From contig JAHCJY010000003.1 in assembly GCA_026126065.1 (NCBI GenBank), positions 248,001 to 312,000 on the forward strand: 64,000 bases of DNA, given 5' to 3'. The notes under the pieces are model-generated. The model did no database searches. It was not told the origin of the DNA and saw only the letters and a list, made by a program, of their open reading frames with translations. The translations under genes and the position numbers were made by a program. Shown in pieces: positions 55,081 through 64,000 of the stretch. Position 1 is the stretch's first letter. Each line of letters starts with the position of its first letter. The stretch is from Bauldia sp. Lineage in GTDB: Bacteria; Pseudomonadota; Alphaproteobacteria; Rhizobiales; Kaistiaceae.

Positions 55081-55165
55081 CGTCATCCCGGCGAAGGCCG
55101 GGACCCATGGGGCCGTCGAGGAAGGCTGGGACTCATCATGGGCCCCGGCCTTCGCCGGGGTGACG
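55081..55165. repeat. Repetitive extragenic palindrome (GGCGAAGGCC type), copy 2
   Basis: The left arm CGTCATCCCGGCGAAGGCCG + GGACCCATGGGG and right arm CATGGG + CCCCGGCCTTCGCCGGGG + TGACG share both ends with the copy at 42403-42484; the middle differs. It lies between pbpC and the DUF1761 gene, 30 bases after the pbpC stop. Confidence 0.9.
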
Positions 55166-55296
55166 GATGGGAGAGGTGTCTCCCGCGGGAGGCGCAAGAC
55201 GATCGTATCGGCCATAACGGTCTACCACCATCGCGCGACCGATCGGCGGCATTCTCCCCGTACCGGCCGACCGGCCCACAACGCTGGGGGACTTCC

Positions 55297-55704
55297 ATGG
55301 ATTTCTCGATCAACTTCGTCGCCGTGCTCGCCGCGACCATTGCCGCCGCCATCGTTTCCGCCGCCTGGTATTCTTTCCTGATGGCCGGCCCGGTGAACGC
55401 ACTCCGCGCCGCCGACCCGACGATCCACGGCCGCCAGCCCGCCCTGCCGCTGATCCTCCTCTCGGTCCTCGCCAACCTTGTCGCCGCCTTCGTGTTGGCG
55501 GTGTTCCTCGAGACGATGTTCGGCACGCCCGACATCGGCAACGGCCTCCTCGTCGCGGCGCTCGCCTGGCTCGGCTTTTCCGCCACCACGATGACCGTCA
55601 TCCAGACCTTCGGCTTCCGCGCCCCGGGCTTTCTCTGGGTCGACGGCGCGCAGTGGCTGATCGTGCTGCTGGTGATGGGCGCGGTGATCGGCGCCTTCGG
55701 CTAG
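55297..55704 (+). CDS. DUF1761 small membrane protein
   Basis: A 135-residue inner-membrane protein with four predicted helices. FVAVLAATIAAAIVSAAWYS at the start, LILLSVLANLVAAFVLAVFLE, a third with WLGFSATTMTVIQT, and LWVDGAQWLIVLLVMGAVIG match the DUF1761 family pattern. Function unknown. Start ATG 55297 has CTGGGGGA upstream. It ends four bases into the convergent CoA-transferase gene (overlap 55701-55704). Confidence 0.83.
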   Translation: MDFSINFVAVLAATIAAAIVSAAWYSFLMAGPVNALRAADPTIHGRQPALPLILLSVLANLVAAFVLAVFLETMFGTPDIGNGLLVAALAWLGFSATTMTVIQTFGFRAPGFLWVDGAQWLIVLLVMGAVIGAFG

Positions 55705-57161
55705 GCTGACCCGGTGCGTGGTTCCCATTCGGGGGCATCCCCGCCGGGCAAGGGCGGCGGTCGTCGCCATCGTGGCGGGGTCAGGTCGAGCTGCAGCGCC
55801 GGCGGCAGGTGGCGGAGGGTGCCGTACGCGGTCTCCGTGCGCACGAGAAGGTCGTCGAAGAGATCGGGTTGCGACGGCACGAGCGTCTCGTCGACTTCGT
55901 CCAGTCCGGCGAGCCACATGCCGGTCTGGCAGAGCGAGGCCCGCACATGCCAGCTTCCGCCTTCCTCCGCCCGACGGAGGATCGCCTCGAGAACACCGCG
56001 GGCGGCGAGGTAGCCGGTGATGTAGTCGCACACCGAGCCGGGAGCGAGCCGGGGCGGTGCGTCGCCGCGGTCGATGGTGAGCCCGGTGGCCGCCTGCGCC
56101 AGCCCCTCCCAGCCGCGCCGCGGCGCCAGCGGGCCCACCGGGCCGTAGCAATTGATGGACACGTAGATGATCCCCGGACGGAGCGCCGCCACTTCCGCCG
56201 GGCCGAAGCCCAGCCCGGCGATGGCCCCCGGCCGGTAGCCCTGGACGAAGACGTCGGCTTCCCGGACGAGCCCGGCGAGCCTTTCCTGGCCGGCAACGCT
56301 CCGCAGGTCGATGAGCGTCGAACGCTTCCCGTGACCGGTGTCGATCTCGAACGGCTGGCGTTCGGTCCGGCCGGGCGCACAGACATGCAGGACATCCGCG
56401 CCATGCTGGGCGAGGTTGCGCGCGCAGGTCGGCCCGGCGACCACGGTCGTCAGGTCGAGGACGCGGAGCCCTTCGAGCGGTGCGCCCCCGGCGGGCAGCG
56501 GCACGGGCGGCGCGTCGCCGATCCGCAGCACCTCGACCGCCGGCAGGCGGGACAGCGCGTCGCCCTGCTCCATCCGCCGCCATTCCTCGGCCGATCGCAC
56601 CACCGCGCCGCAGGTCTGGGCCTCCGCCAGCGCCTCGTCCAGCCGCTCGGAGTCCCATTCGGCGACCGCCGCGCAGATGCCGGCCCTGTCGGTCCCGAGG
56701 ACCGCCATGATGCGCTCCGCGAGGTGCGGCAGGCCGCCATGGAGGTGAATCCAGCGGCCGTCACGGCAGCGATAGATGCCGACGGCCGGGTCGCTGGCGT
56801 TCGAGCCGGCAAGAAGCGCATGGGCGCCCCAGGCGCGCCAGCCCGCGGGCTCCTTCTCCCAGCCTTCCAGCACGATGCCGTCCGCTGGCTGCAGCAGCTG
56901 AAATGCGTAGCCGGCCATGGCGGCGGCGGCGGCGCGCACCGCCACGCGCGGACGCTGCGCCTCACCGGTTCGCCGCCGCCAGATCTCGGCCACGGCGTCG
57001 CCGCACAGGGCCATCGCTGTAGCCGCCGCTTCGCCGATCGGCGTCGGAAACCGCATCACGGGATCGCTGCCGACGATCTCCGGCGCGGATCCCAGGAAGC
57101 CGAGCCCGGCCCGCGCGGCCATGGCCAGCGCCCGCTCCGGGAACTCGGAGGGGAGATTCAC
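55701..57161 (-). CDS. Class III CoA-transferase (CaiB/BaiF family)
   Basis: A 486-residue enzyme of the formyl-CoA transferase/CaiB family, which moves CoA between carboxylic acids. The second half has the clear signature: LEGLRVLDLTTVVAGPTCARNLAQHGADVLHV, then STLIDLRS, ADVFVQGYRPGAIAGLGFGP and IIYVSINCYGPVGP. The usual catalytic Asp after the GPFAxxxLADLGAEV-type motif is not obvious, and the first half is more divergent and also CoA-transferase-like, suggesting an internal duplication as in two-domain members. GTG 57161 overlaps the permease stop (GTGA), so it belongs to the ABC transporter operon. The transporter may thus import a carboxylate that is then activated to a CoA ester. Confidence 0.85.
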   Translation of the reverse strand: MNLPSEFPERALAMAARAGLGFLGSAPEIVGSDPVMRFPTPIGEAAATAMALCGDAVAEIWRRRTGEAQRPRVAVRAAAAAMAGYAFQLLQPADGIVLEGWEKEPAGWRAWGAHALLAGSNASDPAVGIYRCRDGRWIHLHGGLPHLAERIMAVLGTDRAGICAAVAEWDSERLDEALAEAQTCGAVVRSAEEWRRMEQGDALSRLPAVEVLRIGDAPPVPLPAGGAPLEGLRVLDLTTVVAGPTCARNLAQHGADVLHVCAPGRTERQPFEIDTGHGKRSTLIDLRSVAGQERLAGLVREADVFVQGYRPGAIAGLGFGPAEVAALRPGIIYVSINCYGPVGPLAPRRGWEGLAQAATGLTIDRGDAPPRLAPGSVCDYITGYLAARGVLEAILRRAEEGGSWHVRASLCQTGMWLAGLDEVDETLVPSQPDLFDDLLVRTETAYGTLRHLPPALQLDLTPPRWRRPPPLPGGDAPEWEPRTGSA

Positions 57162-58774
57162 TGCAGATGTTCCGGCGCGAAGCGGCGCAGCACGGCGCGT
57201 TCGGCCAGGGCAATGAGACCATAGGCCGTCATGGCAACGAGGGTCAGCACCGCCGCGACGGCCCACAGGACGTTGTAGTTGGCGTTGTAGACCCCGGCGA
57301 GAATGGCATTCCCCATGCCCACCCCGGTGACCAGCCACTCGATCACGACAGCGCCAAGGATCGACGAGAGGACCGCGATGCGCGCGGAGGCCATGAGCGC
57401 CGGCAGGGCGGACGGCAGCTCGGCGCGCCACAGCACCTCCCACCGGCTGGCATTGAGGACTCTCAGCACCTCGACGATGGGCCGGCGGGTCATCCGCATC
57501 CCGACCAGCATGTTGATCATGGTGGGAAAGAACGAGAGGATCGCCACGATCACGGTCGTCGCCCCGAGGCCGCGGCCGAGGAGCAGGATCACCAGCGGCG
57601 TCGTCGCCAGGATCGGAATGGAACGGAGGGCGATCGCCACCGGCATCACCGCCCGCTCGATCGAAGGCCGCAGGACGAAGAGAATGGCCGCCAGCGTGCC
57701 GCCGAGCATCCCCGCGACAAAGCCGAGCGAGGCGTTTCTCAGCGTCACCAGGAGCCCGCCGAAGACAAGCTCGCGGTTGGCCACGGCATTCGGTGCGGAG
57801 AAGAGGAACGCCCACACATCCGCGGGCCCCTTGGCAAAGAACGCATTGAGCCCGGCGAAACGGATGAAGAGCCACCAGCCGCCGAACACGACGATGAGAT
57901 TCAGCGCGATCAGTCCGAGGAGCCGCAGCGTCCGGACTCCCGGCGAACCCGCTGCGGCCGGGCGGTCGGCGGCCTGGGTGATGGTCAGGCCCGAGACCCA
58001 GGGGGTGAGCCTTGCCCCAAGCCAGCCGACCAGGACATAGGCGCCCGAGGAGACGGCCGTGGCGAGCACCGCCACCGCCCACACCTTGTTGGTTTCGAGC
58101 CCGGACAGGGCGCCGGTAATGAGGACGCCGAGGCCGCGCTCGGCTCCCATGAACTCGCCGACCGTCGCTCCCAGGACCGCTGCCGGCGCTGCGATGCGCA
58201 GGCCCGCGAACATCGCCGGGAGGGAGCCCGGCAATCGCACGCGCCACAACTGCTGCAGCCGCCCGCCGCCGAGGACGTGGACGACCCCGAGCGCCGCCGG
58301 ATCGGCCGAGCGGAGGCCGAGCGTGGTGGAAATGAGCGTCGTGAACACGACGGCCAGGGCGCTCAGGGCGACCATGGCGTCGGCGCGGTCGAGCAGCACC
58401 ATCAGGATGGGCGCTAGGGCGATCATCGGCAGAGCGTAGATCGCCAGGGCCGCCGAGAAGATCGGGCGTTCCAGCACCGGGGCCAGAACGACAAGGAGCG
58501 CGGCAAGGATCGCGATCGTGTTGCCGATCACAAAGCCTCGGACCGCCGTCCAGAGCGTGTGCCTGACATTGGTGACGTAGAGCGGCCACTGGTCGGCCAG
58601 CTGCGCCACGATCTGCGTCGGCGCCGAAAGGACGAAGCTCTGAGCCAGCGCCAGCCGTGCCAGCAGTTCCCAGCCGGCAAGGACAGCCGCGAGGATGATC
58701 AGCGTCTCGGCCCACGCCGGCAGCCGGGCCAGCGAAGGAGTCCTGATCGCGGCGACTTCAGTGCGCGCCGGCAT
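57158..58774 (-). CDS. ABC transporter permease with two fused SsuC/TauC-type domains
   Basis: A 538-residue inner-membrane protein with about twelve helices in two homologous halves. Each half has its own EAA loop: [23 protein letters not shown] near 165-190 and [22 protein letters not shown] near 435-460. Permeases of the nitrate/sulfonate/taurine class are usually about 260 residues and form homodimers; here the dimer is a single chain. The two EAA loops differ, so the two ATPase contacts are not identical. ATG 58774 lies inside the end of the ATPase gene (17-base overlap). The substrate is set by the binding protein upstream in the operon. Confidence 0.92.
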   Translation of the reverse strand: MPARTEVAAIRTPSLARLPAWAETLIILAAVLAGWELLARLALAQSFVLSAPTQIVAQLADQWPLYVTNVRHTLWTAVRGFVIGNTIAILAALLVVLAPVLERPIFSAALAIYALPMIALAPILMVLLDRADAMVALSALAVVFTTLISTTLGLRSADPAALGVVHVLGGGRLQQLWRVRLPGSLPAMFAGLRIAAPAAVLGATVGEFMGAERGLGVLITGALSGLETNKVWAVAVLATAVSSGAYVLVGWLGARLTPWVSGLTITQAADRPAAAGSPGVRTLRLLGLIALNLIVVFGGWWLFIRFAGLNAFFAKGPADVWAFLFSAPNAVANRELVFGGLLVTLRNASLGFVAGMLGGTLAAILFVLRPSIERAVMPVAIALRSIPILATTPLVILLLGRGLGATTVIVAILSFFPTMINMLVGMRMTRRPIVEVLRVLNASRWEVLWRAELPSALPALMASARIAVLSSILGAVVIEWLVTGVGMGNAILAGVYNANYNVLWAVAAVLTLVAMTAYGLIALAERAVLRRFAPEHLQ

Positions 58775-59573
58775 CGTCGTCGCCGGTCGCGAGGAATTCG
58801 GAGAGCCTGTCGCAGAGTGCGTGGAAGTCCGGCGAGCGCATCAGCGTCGCGTTTCGCGGCCGTGCGAAGGGCACCTCGACCTCGGCAAGGATGCGGCCCG
58901 GCCGCGGGCTCATGACGACCACCGTATCGGAAAGGAAGGCCGCCTCCTCGATGGAATGGGTGACGAGCAGCGTCGTGGTCTTCTGGCTGGCCCAGATCCG
59001 CAGCAGCTCGAGGTTCAGCCGCCGCCGCGTTATCTCGTCGAGCGCGCCGAACGGCTCATCGAGGAGGAGCACCTCGGGCGAGGTGATCAGCGCTCGGGCT
59101 AGGGCAACGCGCTGGCGCATGCCGCCCGACAGCTCCGCCGGTCGCGCCCGCTCGAATCCCTTCAGGCCGACCAGGGCGATGAGGTCGTCGCAGGCGGTGG
59201 CCGCTACCGACCGTCCGGTCACCTGGACGGCCAGCTCGATGTTGCTGCGCACCGTCCTCCAGGGCAGGAGAGCGGCGTCCTGGAAGACGATTCCGATCTT
59301 GCCCTGCTGCCGGAGCGGACCCGGGCTCTGGCCGTTGGCCGACACCCGACCCACGGTCGGGGTATCGAGGTCGGCAAGCATGCGCAGGATGGTGGACTTG
59401 CCGCAGCCCGAAGGGCCGATCACCGAGGTGAACGCGCCGCGCGACGTGCGGAAAGTGGCGCCTTCCAGCGCCACCACGCCGCCGCGACCGCCGAACACCT
59501 TGGTGACGGCATCGATGTCGAGGCCTGCCTCGGCCGGCGCGGCCGCCATCGCCTCGGGGATGTTGGCCCGCAC
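58758..59573 (-). CDS. ABC transporter ATP-binding protein (SsuB/TauB type)
   Basis: A 271-residue ABC ATPase. Walker A is GPSGCGKST, the Q loop is [16 protein letters not shown], the signature is [15 protein letters not shown], Walker B is [13 protein letters not shown], and the H loop is [13 protein letters not shown]. The LLPWxTVxxN form is typical of nitrate/sulfonate/taurine importers. GTG 59573 overlaps the stop of the binding-protein gene; ATG 59549 is a possible alternative start. It energises the fused permease. Confidence 0.93.
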   Translation of the reverse strand: MRANIPEAMAAAPAEAGLDIDAVTKVFGGRGGVVALEGATFRTSRGAFTSVIGPSGCGKSTILRMLADLDTPTVGRVSANGQSPGPLRQQGKIGIVFQDAALLPWRTVRSNIELAVQVTGRSVAATACDDLIALVGLKGFERARPAELSGGMRQRVALARALITSPEVLLLDEPFGALDEITRRRLNLELLRIWASQKTTTLLVTHSIEEAAFLSDTVVVMSPRPGRILAEVEVPFARPRNATLMRSPDFHALCDRLSEFLATGDDDAGAH

Positions 59574-60592
59574 TAGATCCTCGATGCGCCCTGGTAGATC
59601 TCCGCCAGCAGTTCGTTCGAGAACAGGCTCTCGTCCACGTCGATGCCGAGGAGGGCCATTGTCTCGAGGTTTGCCGCGATCTTCTCCTCGGTCATCCAGA
59701 ACAGGCCGTGCGCCTCGGTGTCGGGCGTGACCAGCAGGCCGCGCTGCGCCTCGCCCTGCAGGAGCTGCTGATCGGGGTTGAGCCCCTGATCGGCGGCGTA
59801 CTTGTTCACCGTGAGGTCGACGGCATACGGAATGTCGTCGGTGAAGTCCTGCCAGCCGCGGATTTCGGCGCGGAGGAGGCGCAGCAGCAGGTCGCGCCGC
59901 TCGGTCAGCGATTCCTCCAGCGCGATGTAGATGCCGGAGAAGATGTTGTAGCCAAAGTCCGACAGCAGGAAGCTGTAGGTCTCGATACCCTGCAGCTCCA
60001 GCTCGATCGGGCCGGTGGTGAACAGGGTCAGGAAGCAGTCGACCTGGCCGTTGGCGAGCTCGGCCGGCGTGCCCTGGGTGGTGACGACGTTGATCTTCGA
60101 GGCGTCGAGGCCGTTGAGCCGGACGATGGCATCGAGGACCGGCTGGTTGATCGTCGCAAGGCCGAGGCGGACCCCGCTTTCGAGGGCCGCCGGGTCCATC
60201 ACCGGCGCGTCGGCCCGCGACGTGATGCAGAAGGCGTGGCGCTGGTTCTTGGCGCCGAGGATCTTGTACGGCGCGCCGTTGAGGAACGCGCGGGCGGCAA
60301 AATCGGTGGCCGAGACGCCGACCAGCGCCTGGCCGGAAATCACCACCGGGTCGACCGGCGCGTTGGGGCCGCCCGACAGGAGGGTCACCGCGAGGTCTTC
60401 CGCGGCGTAGTAGCCGCGCTCTTCGGCAATGAAGCTGCCGCCATATTGCACGCTCTTCAGCCAGCCGAGCTGGAGCGCTACGGGATCTGCGGCCAGGGCA
60501 GCGGTGGGCCGCATCCCTGCCAGGGCGGCGGCCATGCCGGCACCGCCAAGGGCCGTAATGCGGAGGAAGTCGCGGCGGGAGGTAGCGTTCAT
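59573..60592 (-). CDS. ABC transporter substrate-binding protein (NMT1/SsuA-like), Tat-exported
   Basis: A 339-residue periplasmic binding protein. [16 protein letters not shown] is a twin-arginine signal, ending near AALAADPV. The fold is NMT1/THI5-like: [67 protein letters not shown]. The SsuA, TauA, ThiY and RibY groups share these elements, so the ligand cannot be named; linkage to a CoA-transferase favours an organic acid. It is the first gene of the four-gene operon and is preceded by a leader of about 150 bases or more. Confidence 0.88.
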   Translation of the reverse strand: MNATSRRDFLRITALGGAGMAAALAGMRPTAALAADPVALQLGWLKSVQYGGSFIAEERGYYAAEDLAVTLLSGGPNAPVDPVVISGQALVGVSATDFAARAFLNGAPYKILGAKNQRHAFCITSRADAPVMDPAALESGVRLGLATINQPVLDAIVRLNGLDASKINVVTTQGTPAELANGQVDCFLTLFTTGPIELELQGIETYSFLLSDFGYNIFSGIYIALEESLTERRDLLLRLLRAEIRGWQDFTDDIPYAVDLTVNKYAADQGLNPDQQLLQGEAQRGLLVTPDTEAHGLFWMTEEKIAANLETMALLGIDVDESLFSNELLAEIYQGASRI

Positions 60593-60996
60593 GGTTGATC
60601 CTTTCGGAGAAGATCGGGGCGCTGGAGACGATTGCCTGCTGTCTCTTGGAGGGCGCTGGGGTCCCCCGTTGCCAGGCTCCCACGCATGAACCGTGCCGCT
60701 TGGCGGAAGCCCGTTCGCCGACGGCCGGTCAGAGAAACGTCAATAAAAACAGGTGGTTATTGAGACAAACCTGGGCTCGGAGGGTGCGCAAATTCCGCTC
60801 GCCGCGTTGCCTTCGGCGCATCGCCGAAAAGACAGCGCCGTGCTGCCCCATTCGCCCGCATCACTGGGCGGGCGAGGTTCGTCCGTGTGGCATGCCCGGC
60901 TCGGCCAATCGACCGGCCTGACCGATTCGGCGTTGATTGGTCGTTCAAGGTCGGGGGGCTCGTTCCGAGCGAAGCGTCGCGAACAGCGCTGCCCGA
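60593..60996. other. Intergenic region between the ABC operon and fmt, including the ABC operon leader
   Basis: 404 bases with no convincing gene on either strand. The part next to the binding-protein gene should contain its promoter and leader (minus strand). An AT-richer segment at 60730-60770 contains the inverted repeat TCAATAA-N10-TTATTGA. I looked for a thiamine-pyrophosphate or other known riboswitch consensus in the leader and did not find one. Confidence 0.5.
60740..60763. promoter_or_regulatory. Inverted repeat TCAATAA-N10-TTATTGA, possible operator of the ABC operon
   Basis: A perfect 7-base inverted repeat (60740-60746 and 60757-60763) in a locally AT-rich patch about 150 bases upstream of the binding-protein start. 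The centre-to-centre distance of 17 bases suits a dimeric regulator such as a LysR- or GntR-type protein. No regulator gene is adjacent. Confidence 0.45.
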
Positions 60997-61929
60997 CTAA
61001 ACGAGCATCGTCCTCGGCGGCAGTCCCGCGCCGCGGAGAAACGCATCCGCCGGGACCGCCTTCCCGCCGGCGCGCTGCAACTCTACCAGCCGCACCGCGC
61101 CGGCCCCCGTCGCGACCGTGAGCCCGTCGTCGAGCACCGTCCCCGGCACCCCGGCACCCTCGGCCACCACCGACCGCAGCACTTTCACGCGCTCCGCTTT
61201 CCCGCCAAGCGGCATCTCCGTCCACGCGCCGGGAAAGGGGCTTAGCCCGCGGATGTGGTTGTGCACCTCCGCCGCGGGCCGCGACCAGTCGATCCGCGTT
61301 TCGGCCTTGTCGATCTTCGCCGCGTAGGTGACGCCCGCTTCCGCCTGCGGCGTCAGGCCCAGCGAGCCGCGCTCCAGCGCCGCCAGCGCCCGCACCATCA
61401 GGTCGGCACCGACGAGGGCCATGCGGTCGTGGAGCTGGCCGGCGGTCATGTCGGGGGGGATCGCGATTCGCTCGCCCATCGCCACGGGCCCGATGTCGAG
61501 CCCTGCCTCCATCCGCATCACCATCACGCCGGTCTCGGTGTCGCCCGCCATGACCGCGCGCTGGATCGGCGCCGCCCCGCGCCAGCGCGGCAGCAGCGAG
61601 CCATGGAGGTTGAACCGCCCCAGCTTCGTCGCGTCGAGCACCGCCTGCGGCAGGATCAGCCCGTAGGCGACCACCACCGCGGCATCCGCCTCGAGCGCGG
61701 CGAAGAGCGCCTGCTCCTCAGCGTTCCGCAGCGTCTTCGGCGTCCGCACCGGTATGCCGAACTGCACCGCCTGCACATGTACCGGCGACGGCCGTTCCGC
61801 CATCCCGCGTCCCGCCGGTCGCGGCGGCTGCGTGTAGACGGCCAGCACCTCGTGCCCCTGGCCGACGATCTCGGTGAGCGTCGGCACGGCGAAATCGGGC
61901 GTGCCCATGAAGACGATGCGAAGGGTCAT
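60997..61929 (-). CDS. fmt: Methionyl-tRNA formyltransferase
   Basis: A 310-residue cytosolic enzyme that formylates initiator Met-tRNA using 10-formyl-tetrahydrofolate. The N-terminal catalytic domain has [25 protein letters not shown] and the [18 protein letters not shown] loop with the conserved Asn and His. The C-terminal tRNA-binding domain has INWS-type [24 protein letters not shown]. It lies downstream of def, as in most bacteria, but is separated from it by 108 bases of heptamer-repeat palindrome. Confidence 0.96.
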   Translation of the reverse strand: MTLRIVFMGTPDFAVPTLTEIVGQGHEVLAVYTQPPRPAGRGMAERPSPVHVQAVQFGIPVRTPKTLRNAEEQALFAALEADAAVVVAYGLILPQAVLDATKLGRFNLHGSLLPRWRGAAPIQRAVMAGDTETGVMVMRMEAGLDIGPVAMGERIAIPPDMTAGQLHDRMALVGADLMVRALAALERGSLGLTPQAEAGVTYAAKIDKAETRIDWSRPAAEVHNHIRGLSPFPGAWTEMPLGGKAERVKVLRSVVAEGAGVPGTVLDDGLTVATGAGAVRLVELQRAGGKAVPADAFLRGAGLPPRTMLV

Positions 61930-61937
61930 GGAAGCGC

Positions 61938-62030
61938 GGCAGTCGGCAATCGGCAGTCGGCAATGGGCAAGGAGGAAACTCCGGCTGCGGCTCGGTTCTC
62001 CCGACTGCCTACTGCCGATTGCCGATTGCC
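61938..62030. repeat. Palindrome with arms of tandem heptamers (GGCARTC)n between def and fmt
   Basis: The left arm is five consecutive heptamers (GGCAGTC, GGCAATC, GGCAGTC, GGCAATG, GGCAAGG; 61938-61972). The right arm is four complementary heptamers (GACTGCC, TACTGCC, GATTGCC, GATTGCC; 62003-62030). The arms pair around a 30-base centre. It occupies nearly all of the def-fmt gap and would form a hairpin in the shared mRNA. The layout resembles the element at 34005-34113, built from a different heptamer. Confidence 0.87.
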
Positions 62031-62037
62031 GCCAGCG

Positions 62038-62583
62038 CTACAGCACCGGCTTGATGCCGAGCTTCGACGCCTTGGCGAACTTCTTCACGACCATGTCCCG
62101 CTTCAGCTTCGAGATGTGGTCGATGAACAGTTTTCCGTCGAGATGGTCGACCTCGTGCTGGACGCAGGTCGCGAGCAGCCCCTCGGCCTCGCGCTCCTGG
62201 CGCTTGCCGTCGCGGTCGGTGTAGGCGAAGCGGATGCGGGCGGGTCGTTCGACCTCGGCGTAATATTCCGGGATCGACAGGCAGCCTTCCTCGTAGATGC
62301 CGAGTTCGTCGGAGCGCCACAGGATCTCAGGGTTGATCAGGAACATCGGGTCCTTGATCGTCTCCCCGCCTTCCTCGGTCGACTCCTTGGCCACGACGTC
62401 GATCGTCACCAGCCGGCGCGGCACGCCGACCTGCACGGCCGCAAGCCCGATGCCGGGCGCGGCGTACATGGTCTCCAGCATCTGATCCATCAGGCGCTTG
62501 AGGTCGTCGTCGATCCGCTCGATCGGCGCGCTCTTCCTGCGGAGAATCTTGTCCGGAATGCTGATGATGTCGAGGATCGCCAT
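62038..62583 (-). CDS. def: Peptide deformylase
   Basis: A 181-residue metalloenzyme that removes the N-formyl group from new proteins. The three family motifs are intact: GIGLAAVQ (44-51), EGCLS with metal ligand Cys101, and HEVDH with His143, Glu144 and His147. The insert [16 protein letters not shown] is typical of alphaproteobacterial forms. It is the upstream partner of fmt on the minus strand and divergent from rmuC (116 bases between starts). Confidence 0.96.
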   Translation of the reverse strand: MAILDIISIPDKILRRKSAPIERIDDDLKRLMDQMLETMYAAPGIGLAAVQVGVPRRLVTIDVVAKESTEEGGETIKDPMFLINPEILWRSDELGIYEEGCLSIPEYYAEVERPARIRFAYTDRDGKRQEREAEGLLATCVQHEVDHLDGKLFIDHISKLKRDMVVKKFAKASKLGIKPVL

Positions 62584-62699
62584 GGCTCCGTCAGATAGGG
62601 GGGCCGGAGCGTCCGGTCAACGGAATGGCAGCGCGGCTTGATTCCGCATGTCGCCGTTCTCCTTTTGATCTCATGCGGCGAATCATGTAACGTCCGCCG

Positions 62700-63854
62700 A
62701 TGGACCGCATATTGATGACTGTCGGCAGCCAGCCGATTTCGCTCGCTGCCGCGCTCGTCGTGGGTGCGATCCTTCTGGCATTCGTCGTGGCGTTGGTGGT
62801 CGTATCGCGCCGGGGGCGGGACGCCGCGCTGGCGCGGGCGGAATCGCTCCGCCGCGCGGAGGACGAGAACGCGGCGCGGATGAACGAGTTCGCCCGCAGC
62901 CAGGCCGAGCTTTCGGCCCGGATGCAGACGATCGCGGAAGTGTTCGGCTCGCGCCAGGCGGAGCTCAACCGCTCCGTCTCGGACCGGCTCGACGGCCTCG
63001 GCCACCGCATCGGCCAGTCGATGACCGAGAGCACGAAGGCAACGCACGAGAACCTCTCGCGCCTGTCGGAGCGGCTCGCGGTGATCGACCGGGCGCAGGC
63101 CAACATCACCGAACTCTCGGGCCAGGTCGTGCAACTCCAGAACGTCCTTGCCAACAAGCAGACGCGCGGCGCCTTCGGCCAGGCGCGGATGGAGGCGATC
63201 GTCCAGGATGGCCTGCCGCAGGGCAGCTACAGTTTCCAGGCGACGCTCTCGAACCGCAACCGGCCGGATTGCCTGGTGAAATTCCCGAACGGCGCGCCGG
63301 ATCTCGTCATCGACGCAAAGTTCCCGCTCGAGGCGTGGAACGCCATGCGCGCCGACGAGACCCCGCTCCGCCGCATGGCCGAGCAGCAGTTCCGCCGCGA
63401 CGTGCAGGGCCACATCACGGCGATCCGCTCGCGCTACTTCATCCCGGGCGAGACGCAGGACACCGCGTTCATGTTCGTGCCGTCCGAGTCGATCTTCGGC
63501 GACATCCACGAGCGGTTCGAGGACGTCATCCAGTTCGCGCACCGCAACCGCGTCGTCATCGTCTCGCCGACGCTCCTCCTCCTGTCGATCCAGGTCATCC
63601 AGGCGGTGCTGCGCGACACGCGGATCAAGGAGCAGGCGCACGTGGTGCGCGACGAGGTCATCCGCCTGATGGACGACGTCACCCGCCTCGATGACCGCGT
63701 CCGAAAGCTGCAGTCGCATTTCGGCATGATGACCAGGGATTTCGACGAGATCGCCACGTCGACGAAGAAGATCATCACTCGCGGCGAGAAGATCGACTCG
63801 CTCGACTTCGGCCAGGCTCCGCACCAGCCGGAACTGCGGCTCGCGGGGGAGTAG
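62700..63854 (+). CDS. rmuC: DNA recombination protein RmuC
   Basis: A 384-residue protein with one N-terminal membrane helix (AAALVVGAILLAFVVALVVV) and a long coiled coil (residues about 40-150). The RmuC nuclease-like domain has the PD-(D/E)xK-type motif DLVIDAKFPLEAW (Asp205, Lys207) and IPGETQDTAFMFVPSESIF. RmuC limits inversions at short repeats in E. coli; its activity is not well defined. Neighbouring def/fmt/rmuC is a common order in Hyphomicrobiales. Confidence 0.94.
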   Translation: MDRILMTVGSQPISLAAALVVGAILLAFVVALVVVSRRGRDAALARAESLRRAEDENAARMNEFARSQAELSARMQTIAEVFGSRQAELNRSVSDRLDGLGHRIGQSMTESTKATHENLSRLSERLAVIDRAQANITELSGQVVQLQNVLANKQTRGAFGQARMEAIVQDGLPQGSYSFQATLSNRNRPDCLVKFPNGAPDLVIDAKFPLEAWNAMRADETPLRRMAEQQFRRDVQGHITAIRSRYFIPGETQDTAFMFVPSESIFGDIHERFEDVIQFAHRNRVVIVSPTLLLLSIQVIQAVLRDTRIKEQAHVVRDEVIRLMDDVTRLDDRVRKLQSHFGMMTRDFDEIATSTKKIITRGEKIDSLDFGQAPHQPELRLAGE

Positions 63855-64000
63855 GGCCAGGACCTTCGCAGACCTTCACCTCTCCCTTTGGGCTACATGC
63901 ATGCATGCATCTGAGTTGCAGCGGTCGCCGCGGTCCCTTGCGGGCAGGTTGGCAGTTGGTTCGACGAATGCCCAAAGGCGACCATGACGTCCCGACGGAC
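63855..64000. other. Intergenic sequence at right edge
   Basis: 146 bases after rmuC with no gene I can support. A short run of ATGC repeats (about 63898-63909) is the only visible structure. Confidence 0.5.

Noticed and set aside
57162..58715. Long upstream extension of the CoA-transferase frame
   Set aside because: Antisense-free but out of frame with the permease gene that clearly occupies this stretch; GTG 57161 is the coupled start.
60593..60740. Leader of the ABC operon as a thiamine-pyrophosphate riboswitch
   Set aside because: The binding protein is in a family that includes ThiY, but the CTGAGA and ACCTGA core elements are missing from the leader.
63898..63909. ATGC tandem repeat at right edge
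   Set aside because: Only about three units; self-complementary by composition and without a gene it could control in view.

Overview
This 64 kb window is GC-rich chromosomal DNA, most likely from an alphaproteobacterium of the order Hyphomicrobiales (Rhizobiales). The signs are a cpa/tad pilus locus in the alphaproteobacterial order, an APS-type sulfate-assimilation operon carrying DUF2849 and DUF934 genes, GT21-type (ceramide glucosyltransferase-like) enzymes, and palindromic intergenic repeats such as GAGCATGATC...GATCATGCTC. I see no rRNA, CRISPR array, prophage or insertion sequence. One tRNA (Arg, CCG anticodon) is present. Genes are densely packed, with many GTGA, TTGA and TGATG junctions, so most genes sit in translationally coupled operons.

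Layout. 1-4.5 kb: end of an unrecognised gene, then a very large BatA/von Willebrand factor A membrane protein interrupted by a one-base frameshift near 3597. 4.7-9.0 kb: a secreted AstE/M14-like putative hydrolase, a small conserved protein, tRNA-Arg, a HisKA_2-type histidine kinase and a Tat-exported NagZ-like hexosaminidase. 9.2-15.7 kb: three divergent GT21-type glycosyltransferases with a DxD-type transferase, an FAD oxidoreductase and a cyclic-nucleotide-binding protein, which looks like a glycolipid-modification cluster. 15.9-22.8 kb: a cyclase/STAND-ATPase/repeat regulator, a small secreted protein, a methyltransferase, a phosphomannomutase and a PhnD-like binding protein. 22.9-34.9 kb: a Flp/Tad type IVb pilus locus (two TadE-like proteins, a stand-alone CpaC N-domain protein, Flp pilin, CpaA-F, TadB, TadC and a TadD-like TPR lipoprotein). 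35-37.2 kb: leucyl aminopeptidase and a small secreted protein.

37.4-46.9 kb is a sulfur island. A plus-strand operon encodes flavocytochrome c sulfide dehydrogenase (FccA, FccB), a YeeE/TsuA-type sulfur transporter and a fused SoxYZ carrier. It runs head-on into a minus-strand assimilation operon (siroheme synthase, DUF2849, a 60-residue protein, sulfite reductase, APS-type reductase, DUF934 and a mercaptopyruvate-type sulfurtransferase). Together they could oxidise sulfide in the periplasm, carry the product on SoxYZ, import a sulfur species and assimilate it. There is no SoxAX, SoxB or SoxCD in the window.

47-55 kb: bacterial alpha-2-macroglobulin and its usual partner penicillin-binding protein 1C, then a small membrane protein. 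55.7-60.6 kb: a four-gene operon of a Tat-exported NMT1/SsuA-like binding protein, an ABC ATPase, a two-domain permease and a class III CoA-transferase. 61-64 kb: fmt, def and rmuC. Several families of inverted repeats lie between genes, including two elements built of tandem heptamers (34.0 and 62.0 kb) and a palindrome that supplies the ribosome-binding site of pbpC.
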